The notes: generated from the letters alone by a model not told the origin. A stretch of 64,000 nt of DNA from Streptomyces shenzhenensis (GCF_021462265.1 NZ_JAJONF010000002.1:124001-188000); one strand, 5' to 3'; numbered from the stretch's first letter, positions 17,419 to 25,705 are shown. A program made the numbers and translations.

Positions 17419-17991
17419 GTGAGTCGCGTCTCGCAAGCAGAAGCGAAGGTCAACCGGGAGCGAGTGGTGCTGGCGGCCTCTCGGCTGTTCCGCGAGGACG
17501 GTGTGGCCAAGGTCGGCGTCGCGGATGTGATGAAGTCGATCGGACTCACTCAAGGCGGCTTTTACAAGCAGTTCGCCTCCAAAGCCGCTCTCGTCGACGA
17601 AGCGGTCGCCAAGGCCTTCTCCGACAACTTGCAGGACCTCGTGGCTCTGGACCGTGAGACCGGGGGGCATCAGGCGGCGTGGCAGTCGCTGCTCGAGTCC
17701 TATTTCTCCGTCGAGCACCGCGACAACCCCGGCACCGGTTGTCCCGCCGCCGGTTTCGCGGGCGACGTGGCACGTGAGCCCGAGCACCGGGAGACGTACG
17801 CCAGGGGAATCCAGGAGCTTGCGGGGTGGATCGCGCCCGGCGAGGCCGGGCTGGCGGCCTATGCCACCCTCGTCGGCGGCATCCTGCTCGCCCGTGCGAC
17901 CGCGGGCACACCCCTGTCCGAGGAGATCCTGCAGGCCGTGCATGCGGCGGTGGCGAGGGCTGCCGACAGCGGTCAGGCGGCGACCGACTGA
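17419..17991 (+). CDS. TetR-family transcriptional regulator
   Basis: This 190-residue protein starts at GTG with GGAGG about 8 bp upstream. The helix-turn-helix (about residues 12-58) includes VADVMKSIGLTQGGFYKQFA, where GGFYKQFASKAAL is typical of the AcrR-type subgroup often controlling oxidoreductases. The C-terminal domain holds GTGCPAAGFAGDV, also characteristic of that group. Two AT-rich 22-bp sites lie upstream and matching ones occur before the truncated SDR and two acetyltransferase genes, so this is the best candidate regulator of all of them (inference). The ligand is unknown. Confidence 0.85.
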   Translation: MSRVSQAEAKVNRERVVLAASRLFREDGVAKVGVADVMKSIGLTQGGFYKQFASKAALVDEAVAKAFSDNLQDLVALDRETGGHQAAWQSLLESYFSVEHRDNPGTGCPAAGFAGDVAREPEHRETYARGIQELAGWIAPGEAGLAAYATLVGGILLARATAGTPLSEEILQAVHAAVARAADSGQAATD

Positions 17992-18272
17992 CGTGTACGC
18001 CTCCGCGTCCTGACCTCCAGACGTCCCGCCGCGGCACATGCGCGTAGTGAGGTGCGTCAATTGTCGCCGGCCCGCGGCTGGTTCGTGCGCGGTCCCGAGC
18101 TCGCGGCCTGTCCCGCCCCTCCTGACCTGGCGGGCCGCACCCGGCCGGCGATGCGGTTCTGTCGCCGCCGCCCGGCGGTATGACGGTCGCCAGGGCGTGC
18201 GGCGGCCCGGCGGACGGCCGACCCTCTGGTGCCGCCCTCGGAGGGAAGGCGGTACCCGGGCTTCGCCGTTCC

Positions 18273-18479
18273 CTACGGCGTGGACAGGTCGGCGCTCAGC
18301 ATCGAGACCTCGACGCTGGAACGCTCCGCGAGGCCGGCTGCGGCGGATTCCAGCCGCGCCTGGTCACGAGCCACGAGCAGCAGGTTGTGGCCCCGCGCCG
18401 CGAGTTCCTCGGCGTAGGCGGCACCCAGACCCGCGGTCGCGCCGGTGACGAGCGCCGCCCCGGCCTTCTGTGTGGACAT
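18273..18479 (-). pseudogene. Truncated short-chain dehydrogenase (N-terminal Rossmann half only)
   Basis: The 68-residue frame starts with a good site (AGAGGACG before ATG 18479) and contains the SDR cofactor motif VTGATAGLGAAYAEELAARG, the strand-2 region LLLVARDQARL and VSMLSADLSTP, then a TAG. Intact SDRs run about 240-260 residues and the catalytic YxxxK part is missing. No continuation is recognisable in the 281 bp down to the TetR gene. Its promoter region still carries a clear 22-bp operator 32 bp upstream, so the gene was probably part of the TetR regulon before deletion. Confidence 0.65.
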
Positions 18480-18510
18480 GGTCGTCCTCTTTCCTCGGTA
18501 GACGCGGACG

Positions 18511-18532
18511 TTAGAGTGTCACTATAATCTAA
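18511..18532. promoter_or_regulatory. Site C of the 22-bp operator family (TTAGA-N12-TCTAA)
   Basis: Perfect 5-bp arms. On the minus strand it reads TTAGATTATAG, which may include a -10 element for the truncated SDR whose start is 32 bp away. Confidence 0.65.
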
Positions 18533-18977
18533 AAGTCGCATGCCTCTGCGTCTGCGACACGGCGTAGAGCCGATGTCAGGGGGTGGTTCCTCGGTGCGGT
18601 CGGTGCCCCAGCGGGTGTGGTAGCTGCCGGGGTGGTCGGTGCGGCGGAAGGTGTGGGCGGGGAGTGCGGCCGGACTTCTTCGGGGCGCGGACCTGACCAG
18701 TCGTGGGTGAGTCGTCTGCCGTTTCCGGGCGTGCGCTGCACGTGGAGAACGATTGATCAGCAGGTGCCCATGCCGCCCCCTCTTGCGGATGGACGCGCTG
18801 GTCGCACACCTCTTGGATCATGTAGGTAATCCTCAATGAGGTCCGGTGGGCAACCTGGTCAGGCCGCGCCGGCAGAGGGTGGCGGGGTCGCCGGGACCTG
18901 GACGCTCCACCCTGAGTGTGCCGCCGGCGGGTCGGGGTGGCCCCGTCTCTCGCGGTAGGGCGATCCGGTCCCGATAT
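18533..18977. other. Intergenic region, probably decayed sequence
   Basis: Frames occur on both strands, but none has a ribosome-binding site, an intact domain or consistent codon bias. Lower coding character than the surroundings suggests decay. Confidence 0.4.
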
Positions 18978-18999
18978 ATAGATTATGTATGACATCTAT
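18978..18999. promoter_or_regulatory. Site D of the 22-bp operator family (ATAGA-N12-TCTAT)
   Basis: Perfect 5-bp arms extended to ATAGAT/ATCTAT, in a strongly AT-rich patch. The next plus-strand gene, a GNAT, starts 320 bp downstream. No gene is recognised in the 319 bp after the site. Confidence 0.65.
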
Positions 19000-19318
19000 C
19001 ACGTGGACGCTGTGCGGCGGGGCCTCCATGATGGGCCGCACGTCCATGTTCAACGCAGCACCTGACCCATGAGGTTCGAATGCATTGCCGTCGCCGTCGC
19101 CCGGAGTACGAACAAGCCCGGGCATCCGCAACCCCTCGGACGTGGGATCGGGACCCTGGAGCCGGCGGTTCGCATTCGCCCTCCCCTTCCCGGCCCTCCG
19201 CGGCTGAGGCAGGCAAGAACAGGCCCCCCAGCCGGACGTGCTGCGGCTGGGGGCACCAACCACCGCTGCGGCGTGGTGCATTCCTACCGCGCCCCAGGCG
19301 AGCAGGAGGCAAAATCCC

Positions 19319-20161
19319 GTGACCTGGTTCACCACGGACGAGCCCGAGGTGTTTCGATCCGAGGCGGGGACATTTCTCGCCGCCCGGCCCGACTGGCACA
19401 CCATGCTGCTGTCCGGGCTGGACACGATTGAGCGACTGCGGTCCGAAGGGAAAGCCCCGCCCGCGGTGCTGGGCTGGTGGCGGGAACCGGATGAGACGGC
19501 GACGACGGCCGCGTTCGTGTGGATGCCTCCGCACCTGCTGGCAGCGAGCCGCCTTTCCCAGGAGGCGGCCACACACCTGGCCGACGTCCTGTCTGACCGG
19601 ACCCAACCGTTCACACAGCTCGTGGCCGACGACTCATCGGCCCGTGCCTTCTCCGATGCGTGGCAGACGACCACCGGCTCCCAGCCGAAGAGCGGACCGC
19701 ACCTGCGCCTCTATCGGCTCGACGGGCTTGTGCGCCCTGCCCTCGCACCACCGGGGGCAGCGCGGACGGCCACCGACGACGACCGGGCTCTGCTCCACGA
19801 CTGGTGCACCCGTTTCGTCACCGAAGCCGGCTCGCTCGGAGCCGATCTCGACGCATTCATCGACGAGCGGCTGAGCCGGGGCGGCTGGCGGTTGTGGACG
19901 GTGGGGGACGAACCGGTGGCCACGGCCGCCATGACGTCGGTGGTGGCCGGCACGGCTCGCCTCACCCCCGTCTACACGCTGCCGGAACAACGCGGCCGGG
20001 GCTACGGCTCCGCCGTCACCGCAGCGGTTTCCCAAGCGGCGCGTGACGCCGGTGCGGAGCACGTGCTCCTCTTCACCGACCTCGCCAACCCGGCGAGCAA
20101 CAGCGTCTACCAGCGCATCGGATACCGCCCCGTCTCGGACTTCCGCATCGTGGTGTCCTGA
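19319..20161 (+). CDS. GNAT-family N-acetyltransferase
   Basis: The 280-residue protein has a divergent N-terminal half and a C-terminal GNAT fold (about residues 150-280). The acetyl-CoA pyrophosphate-binding segment is LPEQRGRGYGSAVTAAVSQA (Q/RxxGxG/A type), followed by LLFTDLANPASNSVYQRIGY, the usual end of the fold. GTG 19319 has AGGAGG about 10 bp upstream. A second acetyltransferase gene follows 173 bp later on the same strand. Substrate unknown; the double-length layout resembles GNATs with a degenerate N-terminal domain. Confidence 0.8.
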   Translation: MTWFTTDEPEVFRSEAGTFLAARPDWHTMLLSGLDTIERLRSEGKAPPAVLGWWREPDETATTAAFVWMPPHLLAASRLSQEAATHLADVLSDRTQPFTQLVADDSSARAFSDAWQTTTGSQPKSGPHLRLYRLDGLVRPALAPPGAARTATDDDRALLHDWCTRFVTEAGSLGADLDAFIDERLSRGGWRLWTVGDEPVATAAMTSVVAGTARLTPVYTLPEQRGRGYGSAVTAAVSQAARDAGAEHVLLFTDLANPASNSVYQRIGYRPVSDFRIVVS

Positions 20162-20334
20162 GACCGCAAGAGCCGGCGCGGTCGACGGCCGCAGGCAACG
20201 GCCGTGCGCGGAGACAAGGACCCAACGGCTGCGTCGCACGGTCGGAAAAACGTGCGTGTGAAGCCGGCCCGACAGCCGCGAGACACCTTCTCGGACCGCC
20301 CCAGGTCCGAGGCTTTCAGACAGAGGTAACACCC

Positions 20335-21261
20335 ATGACCGACGTATCCAGCGGAGCCGGCGAACCGTCTGCGGCGGGCGCGTTGCCGGGCAGGCGCGTA
20401 CCGCACGACCTGCGGCATCCCGGGATCATGGCTGACGTGACCGCAAACTTCCGGCAGTACTTGACCGGATGGGGCGTGGTGGACGCCGGTGACAGTGACA
20501 TCGACTGGTTCCGCAGCGGGCTGGCGCAGCCGCAGTTCAACGGGGTGGTGAGGGTGCGCTCCTTGGAAGAGGTCGAGCAGATCACTGCCACCGCACGAGA
20601 GCGGCTCGCCGGAGTGCCCTGGTGGTGGTGGGTCGGCCCGGACAGCCCCGCGGGCACGTCGTCGGCCCTCGCCGAGCACGGAGCCCAGGAATTCACCACG
20701 ATCCCGGTGATGGTCAGACCGCTCGACCAGGCGATGGATCCGACGGAATCGTCGCCCGGCCTGCGGATCGAAGCGGTGAGCGGTGACCACCGCTTGCGGG
20801 AACTGGTCCGCACCTACAGCGCCTCGATGGGCGTCGCTGCGGACATCGAGTCCGACATCGTGCGCATCGAGTCACAACGTCGGGACAACGCGGACATCGT
20901 CCGCCTGGCGGCGGTTCTCGAGGGCCGCGTCGTCGGGACGACCGTGGTGATCGCGGCCCACGACGTGGCCGGGATCTTCATTGTCCATGTGGCTGAGACG
21001 CATCGCCGACTCGGCATCGGCACAGCGTTGACCGCGGCGGCGCTCCGCGTGGGACAGGACCGTGGAATGCGGCTGGCAGCACTCGCCGCGAGCCCGGCCG
21101 GCGAGCCGCTGTACCGGCGATTCGGTTTCGTCGAGGTTTCGCAGTACCGCCTCTTCACCTTCCCCGTTCAGTGCGACCTGCCCCTGTGCGGACTGAGGAA
21201 CCGGAGCGGCGGCCCGCTGTCGGACAACGGAGGAGACGGCCGTGCACAGACTTCGCGCTGA
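20335..21261 (+). CDS. GNAT-family N-acetyltransferase
   Basis: This 308-residue protein has AGAGG 9 bp before the ATG. The C-terminal GNAT domain (about residues 150-285) includes HVAETHRRLGIGTALTAAAL, matching the acetyl-CoA-binding loop, and ASPAGEPLYRRFGF near the end. The N-terminal third is GNAT-like but lacks the binding loop. The last ~30 residues, after FTFPVQCDLPLC, look unrelated and may be read-through into decayed DNA. It is probably co-expressed with the preceding acetyltransferase. Substrate unknown. Confidence 0.8.
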   Translation: MTDVSSGAGEPSAAGALPGRRVPHDLRHPGIMADVTANFRQYLTGWGVVDAGDSDIDWFRSGLAQPQFNGVVRVRSLEEVEQITATARERLAGVPWWWWVGPDSPAGTSSALAEHGAQEFTTIPVMVRPLDQAMDPTESSPGLRIEAVSGDHRLRELVRTYSASMGVAADIESDIVRIESQRRDNADIVRLAAVLEGRVVGTTVVIAAHDVAGIFIVHVAETHRRLGIGTALTAAALRVGQDRGMRLAALAASPAGEPLYRRFGFVEVSQYRLFTFPVQCDLPLCGLRNRSGGPLSDNGGDGRAQTSR

Positions 21262-21368
21262 CGATCCGTGAACCCGGCTCGTGCGGCGGCGCCGCGTCCA
21301 ACGGCCGTTTCTCGGCAGTGTTTTGAAAGTGGGCTCGGTGTGCCGTTCCGCGCCACGATGATCTCGGC

Positions 21369-21683
21369 GTGGGGCGAGGAGACCTTTCTGACGAGCAGTG
21401 GGCGGTGCTGGAGCCGTTGCTGCCGGCGGCAATGCGGGGCAGGCCGGCGGTCGGCCGGCGGCGATTGATCGACGGAATCCGGTGGCGGGTACGGACCGGA
21501 GCTCAGTGGCGTGACGTGCCACAGGAGTACGGGCCGTGGCAGGCCGTCCGCGGACTCTTTCGGCGTTGGCAGTGGCATGCTGTCCGGCCGGTGCTGCCGA
21601 CCAGGCTGCAGGCCCGGGCCCCGGGTGGTTCACCGCCACTTCTGCCGCTGCCTCGCGGACGTGCGGTTTGCCGAGCGCAATAG
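21369..21683 (+). mobile_element. IS5-type transposase N-terminal fragment
   Basis: From GTG 21369 the frame reads LSDEQWAVLEPLLP, then RRRLIDGIRWRVRTGAQWRD and VPQEYGPWQ, the N-terminal domain of IS5-family transposases. After RGLFRRWQ the similarity breaks into a frameshifted arginine/proline-rich tail that stops at 21683; the DDE catalytic core is missing. It is therefore an inactive remnant. I could not define terminal repeats. It lies immediately before site E, so it may have disturbed the promoter of the third acetyltransferase. Confidence 0.7.
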
Positions 21684-21701
21684 ATTTTGGTTAACATCTA
21701 A
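21680..21701. promoter_or_regulatory. Site E of the 22-bp operator family (ATAGA-N12-TCTAA)
   Basis: Good 5-bp arms in AT-rich DNA at the edge of the IS fragment, 129 bp upstream of the third acetyltransferase. Its left arm ATAGATT matches site D. Confidence 0.6.
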
Positions 21702-21829
21702 CTGGCGGTCCGCGTGATCAGGGACGTCTCCTGGAGCTGTGCCCATCAGGCGCGCACTTCGCCTCACGATCGCTTCTCTCCCCGTCCGGCGTCCTGCCGG
21801 TGTCTAAGCACCTCGCAAGTGGAGTTCAC

Positions 21830-22621
21830 ATGGATCCCAAGTCTCTCGGTTCCCGGGCGGATGCGGCCGCGCACGCTTTCGGATCGGCGATGGAGAGGCT
21901 GGTGAGCGTCGTTCCCGGCGCCACCGGCCGCAGCGGCCCCGAAGGCACTCTCCTCGCCCTCACTCGTTCGCAGATACCCGCTCTGAACGTGGTGATGAGC
22001 ACGGCGAGGGAACCCGACGCGGGGAAGATCGCGGACCTTGCTGCCGTGGCCGCCGAGGAGGCGGGCCGAGACGGATTCCCCTGGAGCATCCGCCTTCGCG
22101 GCGGCCCGGACGACGCGATCACGCGCAGGGCCGGTGAGTACGGCCTGACCGGCAAGTCCGAGCAGCCCTTCATGGTGATGCCACTGAAGGACGCGTCCGT
22201 GCGCGCCCGGGAGGGCGAGCAGGTACGGGTGCGTGCCCTCGGCGGTCACGAGTACAACGCCTTCGCCGAGGTGCTGGCCGCGGGGTTCGGTGCCCCTCCG
22301 GTGATCATTTCGAGCCTGTACACACCGGCTGTTCTGGACGCGCAGGGGATCAACGCCTACGTGGCCGAGGCGGACGGGGTCGCCGTAGCCGCGGGCCTGG
22401 GGGTCGTCGTCGAGGACCACCTCGGCGTCATCAACGTCGCCACGACGCCGCAGCACCGCAGAAAGGGTCACGCCCGGGTCATGGTCGAAAAGATCTTGGC
22501 GGACGGGCGGACCGCCGGCGCGCACACGGCCTACCTGCACGCGACCGATGAAGCAGTCGGCCTCTTCGAGAGTTTCGGCTTCCGCACCGCGGAAACCTGG
22601 ACGTCATTGATCGGAGCCTGA
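21830..22621 (+). CDS. GNAT-family N-acetyltransferase
   Basis: The 263-residue product was started at ATG 21830 because GGAG lies 6 bp upstream; an in-frame GTG at 21800 has no such site. A central-to-C-terminal GNAT fold is shown by VINVATTPQHRRKGHARVMV (acetyl-CoA loop) and LHATDEAVGLFESFGFRTAE. The N-terminal ~115 residues are an extension of unknown role. It is the third acetyltransferase in 3.3 kb and the second preceded by a WTAGATT-type site, implying common control. A strong hairpin overlaps its stop codon. Confidence 0.8.
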   Translation: MDPKSLGSRADAAAHAFGSAMERLVSVVPGATGRSGPEGTLLALTRSQIPALNVVMSTAREPDAGKIADLAAVAAEEAGRDGFPWSIRLRGGPDDAITRRAGEYGLTGKSEQPFMVMPLKDASVRAREGEQVRVRALGGHEYNAFAEVLAAGFGAPPVIISSLYTPAVLDAQGINAYVAEADGVAVAAGLGVVVEDHLGVINVATTPQHRRKGHARVMVEKILADGRTAGAHTAYLHATDEAVGLFESFGFRTAETWTSLIGA

Positions 22622-22649
22622 CCGCCGCCGCGTTGGCGCGGTCAGGCTC
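22614..22649. terminator. Strong terminator at the end of the third acetyltransferase gene
   Basis: GAGCCTGACCGC (22614-22625) pairs perfectly over 12 bp with GCGGTCAGGCTC (22638-22649) around a 12-nt loop that contains its own GCC/GGC pair. The stop codon TGA is inside the left arm. Confidence 0.75.
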
Positions 22650-22843
22650 GGGCACCGGGCGTCACGTCACCGGTGACGCCGACGGTGCCGGATGCGCCCC
22701 GACCTGCCGCGCGGAGTCGTACTCCGCGGCGGTGGCATGTGCCGGGCCGACCGCGGCCACACAGGGTTCCAGGGGTCCGTGCCTGGGGAGACCTGTGGAC
22801 ATCGCCCCTCATCCCGCCGGGACCACTCTGCCACCGCGGCGCC

Positions 22844-23175
22844 CAGTTCGGTCACGAGGGCTCCGCCGTCGCGGCGGATTCCGCGAAGGCACTGGTCGCC
22901 GCGCTGCAGCGGCCGCGGCGTCCGATCGTCACGGTGCAGGCCGGCCCACCGGCGACATGATCGCCGAGTACGCGCCGCTGCTCGATCCTGGCGATGTCAT
23001 CGTCGACGGCGGCAACGCCCATTTCGCTGACACCCGGCGCCGTGAAGCCGCCCTGCGCGAGCGCGGCATCCACTTCCTGGGCGCCGGCATCTCCGGCGGC
23101 GAGGAAGGCGCCCTGAAGGGCCCCGGCATCATGCCCGGCGGCTCCCCCGACGCCCACCGGCTGCTGGTGCCCGCC
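22844..23175 (+). pseudogene. Fragment of a 6-phosphogluconate dehydrogenase gene
   Basis: The translation reads FGHEGSAVAADSAKALVAAL in one frame up to a TGA near 22960, then continues in the next frame as YAPLLDPGDVIVDGGNAHFA and GISGGEEGALKGPGIMPGGS. Both align with residues ~50-170 of the intact gnd product at 25706-27145. The cofactor-binding N-terminus and the whole C-terminal domain are absent and the two parts are separated by a frameshift. The flanks (22650-22843 and 23176-23593) contain nothing I recognise. Confidence 0.8.
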
Positions 23176-23593
23176 CCGTCGACTGCAGCAGGAGCCCGTC
23201 CTGACAATGCGCCAGGTCTGTCCGCTCACGTCCTGGGCAGGTCGGACCTCAGGGCGAGGAGCAGCGGCCCAGTATGTCGCTGTGGTGCCGCACCAACGGC
23301 GGCAACCGGCGACATCCCCTCTTCCCGTATCCGGTGGCCGTCGGCGCGCAGGTCCGGCCGGCCCGACGGCCGCACCGTCGGTCCTCAGCGCGGGCTGGCC
23401 CGCCGTGCGCCGTACATGCTCTTGACCGACGGCTTCGCGACACCTTGTCCCGCGCAAATCGCGCAGGTGAGAAGCCTGCTCGCGCAGCGCGCGATGTCCA
23501 GGAAAGTCTTCGAGTCGAACGCATGCCGATGTACAGTGAACGACGCCTCCGACCTGCAGAAAGCCGGCGGGGAGCCGTCTTCGAGGAGTTCAA

Positions 23594-24013
23594 GTGCTGC
23601 GCACCATGTTCAAGTCCAAGATCCATCGCGCCACCGTCACCCAGGCCGACCTGCACTACGTGGGATCGGTGACCATCGACGCCGACCTCCTCGACGCCGC
23701 CGACCTGCTCCCCGGCGAGCTGGTCCACATCGTCGACATCACCAACGGCGCCCGGCTGGAGACGTACGTCATCGAGGGCGAGCGGGGCTCCGGTGTCGTG
23801 GGGATCAACGGGGCGGCCGCGCATCTCGTCCATCCCGGCGACCTTGTGATCATCATCAGCTACGCTCAGGTCACCGACGCCGAGGCGCGTACTCTTCGGC
23901 CGCGGGTCGTGCACGTCGACCACGGCAACCGGATCGTGGCTCTCGGTGCCGACCCGTCCGAGCCGGTACCGGGCTCGGACCAGGAACGCAGCCCGCAGGC
24001 CGTGTCGGCCTGA
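23594..24013 (+). CDS. panD: Aspartate 1-decarboxylase
   Basis: The 139-residue proenzyme makes beta-alanine from aspartate for pantothenate and CoA synthesis. It shows the self-cleavage site Gly24-Ser25 in HYVGSVTID, which yields the pyruvoyl cofactor, and the conserved [20 protein letters not shown] segment. GTG 23594 has GAGGAG 7 bp upstream. The C-terminal ~15 residues exceed the usual family length, as often seen in actinomycetes. The next gene follows after 21 bp, suggesting an operon with the small acetyltransferase and racemase-like gene. Other pantothenate genes are not in the window. Confidence 0.95.
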   Translation: MLRTMFKSKIHRATVTQADLHYVGSVTIDADLLDAADLLPGELVHIVDITNGARLETYVIEGERGSGVVGINGAAAHLVHPGDLVIIISYAQVTDAEARTLRPRVVHVDHGNRIVALGADPSEPVPGSDQERSPQAVSA

Positions 24014-24034
24014 CCGGCGGACCAGGAGGGCGAC

Positions 24035-24379
24035 ATGAGCGACATCGAGATCCGAGACGACCGGGCGGCCGGCCGTCTCGAGGCGGTCGCCGGCGACGAG
24101 GTCGTCGGCCACATCGAGTACTTCGTCCTGGAGTCGCCCTCCCGGGCCCTGGTGCCGGTCCACACCATCGTGGAACCCGAGCACGAGGGGAAGGGCATCG
24201 CGGGCTCCCTCGCCCGCGAGCTGTACGCGATCTCCGAGCGTGAGAAGACCCCGGTGGCCCCGCTCTGCCCGTACGTCGTCAGGTGGGCCGAGCGGCACCC
24301 CGACGTGGCACCGACGCCGGACCCCGAGCTGCTGCGCGCGGCGAAGGAATGGCTGGTCGCCCACCCCGGCCGCTTCTGA
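24035..24379 (+). CDS. Small GNAT-type acetyltransferase (YjdJ/Gcn5-related)
   Basis: This 114-residue protein is the short YjdJ-like GNAT type: VEPEHEGKGIAGSLARELYA is the acetyl-CoA loop, followed by PVAPLCPYVVRWAERHPD, typical of the subgroup and probably completing the fold. AGGAGG stands 7 bp before the ATG. It lies 21 bp after panD and 3 bp before the next gene, so it is likely translated as part of one operon. The substrate of this small family is unclear. Confidence 0.85.
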   Translation: MSDIEIRDDRAAGRLEAVAGDEVVGHIEYFVLESPSRALVPVHTIVEPEHEGKGIAGSLARELYAISEREKTPVAPLCPYVVRWAERHPDVAPTPDPELLRAAKEWLVAHPGRF

Positions 24380-24382
24380 GCC

Positions 24383-25042
24383 GTGCTCGCCCTCCTGCAC
24401 ACCTCCCCCCTCCACGTCCCGGTCTTCGACGCCCTGCGCGACGAGCACCACCCGGGCCTGGAGCTACGCCACTTCGTGGCCCCGGACCTCCTGTCCCGGG
24501 CCCGCGGGGAGGGCCCCGACGCCGTCGCCCAAGACGTCACCGCGGCCCTCCATCACGCAGCGGAAAACGGCGTCCAGGCCGTGCTCTGCACCTGCTCGAC
24601 GATCGGCGAGGTGGCGGAGCGGGCCGCCGACGAGGTGGGCGTACCGGTCATCCGCGGCGACCGCCCGATGGCCGCGGCCGCGGTGGCGGCGGGCCCGCGT
24701 ATCGCCGTCCTGGCGACCGTCGAGAGCACCCTGACCCCCACCCTGGCCCTGCTCGACGACGAGGCCCGCCGAGCGGCCCGCCCGATCCATGCCCGCGCCC
24801 AGGTCGTGCCGGAGGCCTGGACCCGCTTCGAGGCCGGCGACGTCGAAGGCTGCGCCCGCCTGGTGGCGGCCACGGCGGACGCCGTGACCGACGCCGACGT
24901 GATCCTCCTGGCCCAGGCCTCCATGACCCCGGCCGCGCGCATCACGACCACCGCACTCCCGATCCTGTCCAGCCCACGCCCGGGCCTGGCGGCGGCCGCG
25001 GCGGCGGTCCGCACGGGGAGTGCGCGAGCGACGGTCGGGTAG
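24383..25042 (+). CDS. Aspartate/glutamate racemase-family protein
   Basis: The 219-residue product begins at GTG 24383 immediately after the previous stop. It contains the first catalytic-cysteine loop of the Asp/Glu/hydantoin racemase fold, LCTCSTIGEVAE (about residue 70), and conserved DADVILLAQASM. The second family cysteine is replaced around this ALINE motif: the loop reads LAQASM where C is usual. It may therefore not racemise and could be a decarboxylase- or isomerase-like relative. Co-transcription with panD hints at amino-acid metabolism, no more. Confidence 0.75.
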   Translation: MLALLHTSPLHVPVFDALRDEHHPGLELRHFVAPDLLSRARGEGPDAVAQDVTAALHHAAENGVQAVLCTCSTIGEVAERAADEVGVPVIRGDRPMAAAAVAAGPRIAVLATVESTLTPTLALLDDEARRAARPIHARAQVVPEAWTRFEAGDVEGCARLVAATADAVTDADVILLAQASMTPAARITTTALPILSSPRPGLAAAAAAVRTGSARATVG

Positions 25043-25092
25043 GTGACCCTGTAGACCCAGAGGTGACATCGAGCCACTGGCCGGAGGACACC

Positions 25093-25290
25093 ATGACCAC
25101 GCCCCACCCAGACCCCACACCCCCCACCCCCCACCCTCCGGACCCCTACCCCTCCCCGGTCCCCACCCCCGAACCACCCCCCGCCCCCGAACCGACCCCA
25201 CCACTCCCGCCCCCCACTCCCACCCCTCCACCCCCCATCCCAGACCCAGAACCCACCCCCACCCCCCAACCAGGCCCACCCCTCACCTGA
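25093..25290 (+). CDS. Proline-rich peptide (65 aa)
   Basis: GGAGG lies 5 bp before the ATG. The product starts MTTPHPDPTPP and is 36 proline of 65 residues, interspersed with Thr, Glu and Asp in a (XP)n pattern, which would form an extended polyproline-type rod. There is no signal peptide or domain. The good start site, 50 bp after the racemase-like stop, supports translation, but C-rich low-complexity DNA can produce such frames by chance. It abuts the tandem repeat array. Confidence 0.4.
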   Translation: MTTPHPDPTPPTPHPPDPYPSPVPTPEPPPAPEPTPPLPPPTPTPPPPIPDPEPTPTPQPGPPLT

Positions 25291-25312
25291 CCCACAAGCG
25301 ACCACACCCCCA

Positions 25313-25672
25313 GGGGCGCGGGGAACTGCGCGAAAGCCCACGACGTGCCCGCGCCGGACCGCGATGGCGAGCCCACCCCAGGGGCGCGGGGAACTGCGCG
25401 AAAGCCCGCGACGTGCCTGTGCTGGACGGCGGAGGTGCGCCCTTTCGGGGGCGCGGGGAACTGCGCGAAAGCCCGCGACGTGCCCGCGCCGGACGGCGGA
25501 GGTGCGCCCTTTCGGGGGCGCGGGGAACTGCGCGAAAACCCACGACGTGCCCGCACCCGACCGCGAAGGCCCGCCCACCCCAGGGGCGCGGGGAACTGCG
25601 CGAAAACCCACGACGTGCCCGCACCCGACCGCGAAGGCCCGCCCACCCCAGGGGCGCGGGGAACTGCGCGAA
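25313..25672. repeat. Six-copy tandem array of a 67-68-bp GGGGCGCGGGGAACTGCGCG repeat
   Basis: The core GGGGCGCGGGGAACTGCGCG followed by AAA occurs at 25313, 25381, 25448, 25515, 25583 and 25651, with spacings of 68, 67, 67, 68 and 68 bp. Two spacer types alternate: one containing CACGACGTGCCCGC and CCCACCCCA (copies 1, 5, 6), one containing GGACGGCGGAGGTGCGCC (copies 2-3 to 4). The array lies between the convergent panD operon and gnd. Single copies of the same GGGGCGCGGGG family occur at 38.9-39.1 and 56.4 kb. Confidence 0.9.
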
Positions 25673-25705
25673 ACCGCAGCCCACCCGCACCCTCAACGGC
25701 CGGCC

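Noticed and set aside
18859..19674. Long minus-strand frame opposite the first acetyltransferase
   Set aside because: It mirrors the plus-strand gene, has no ribosome-binding site or domain, and its composition is that of an antisense frame in GC-rich DNA.
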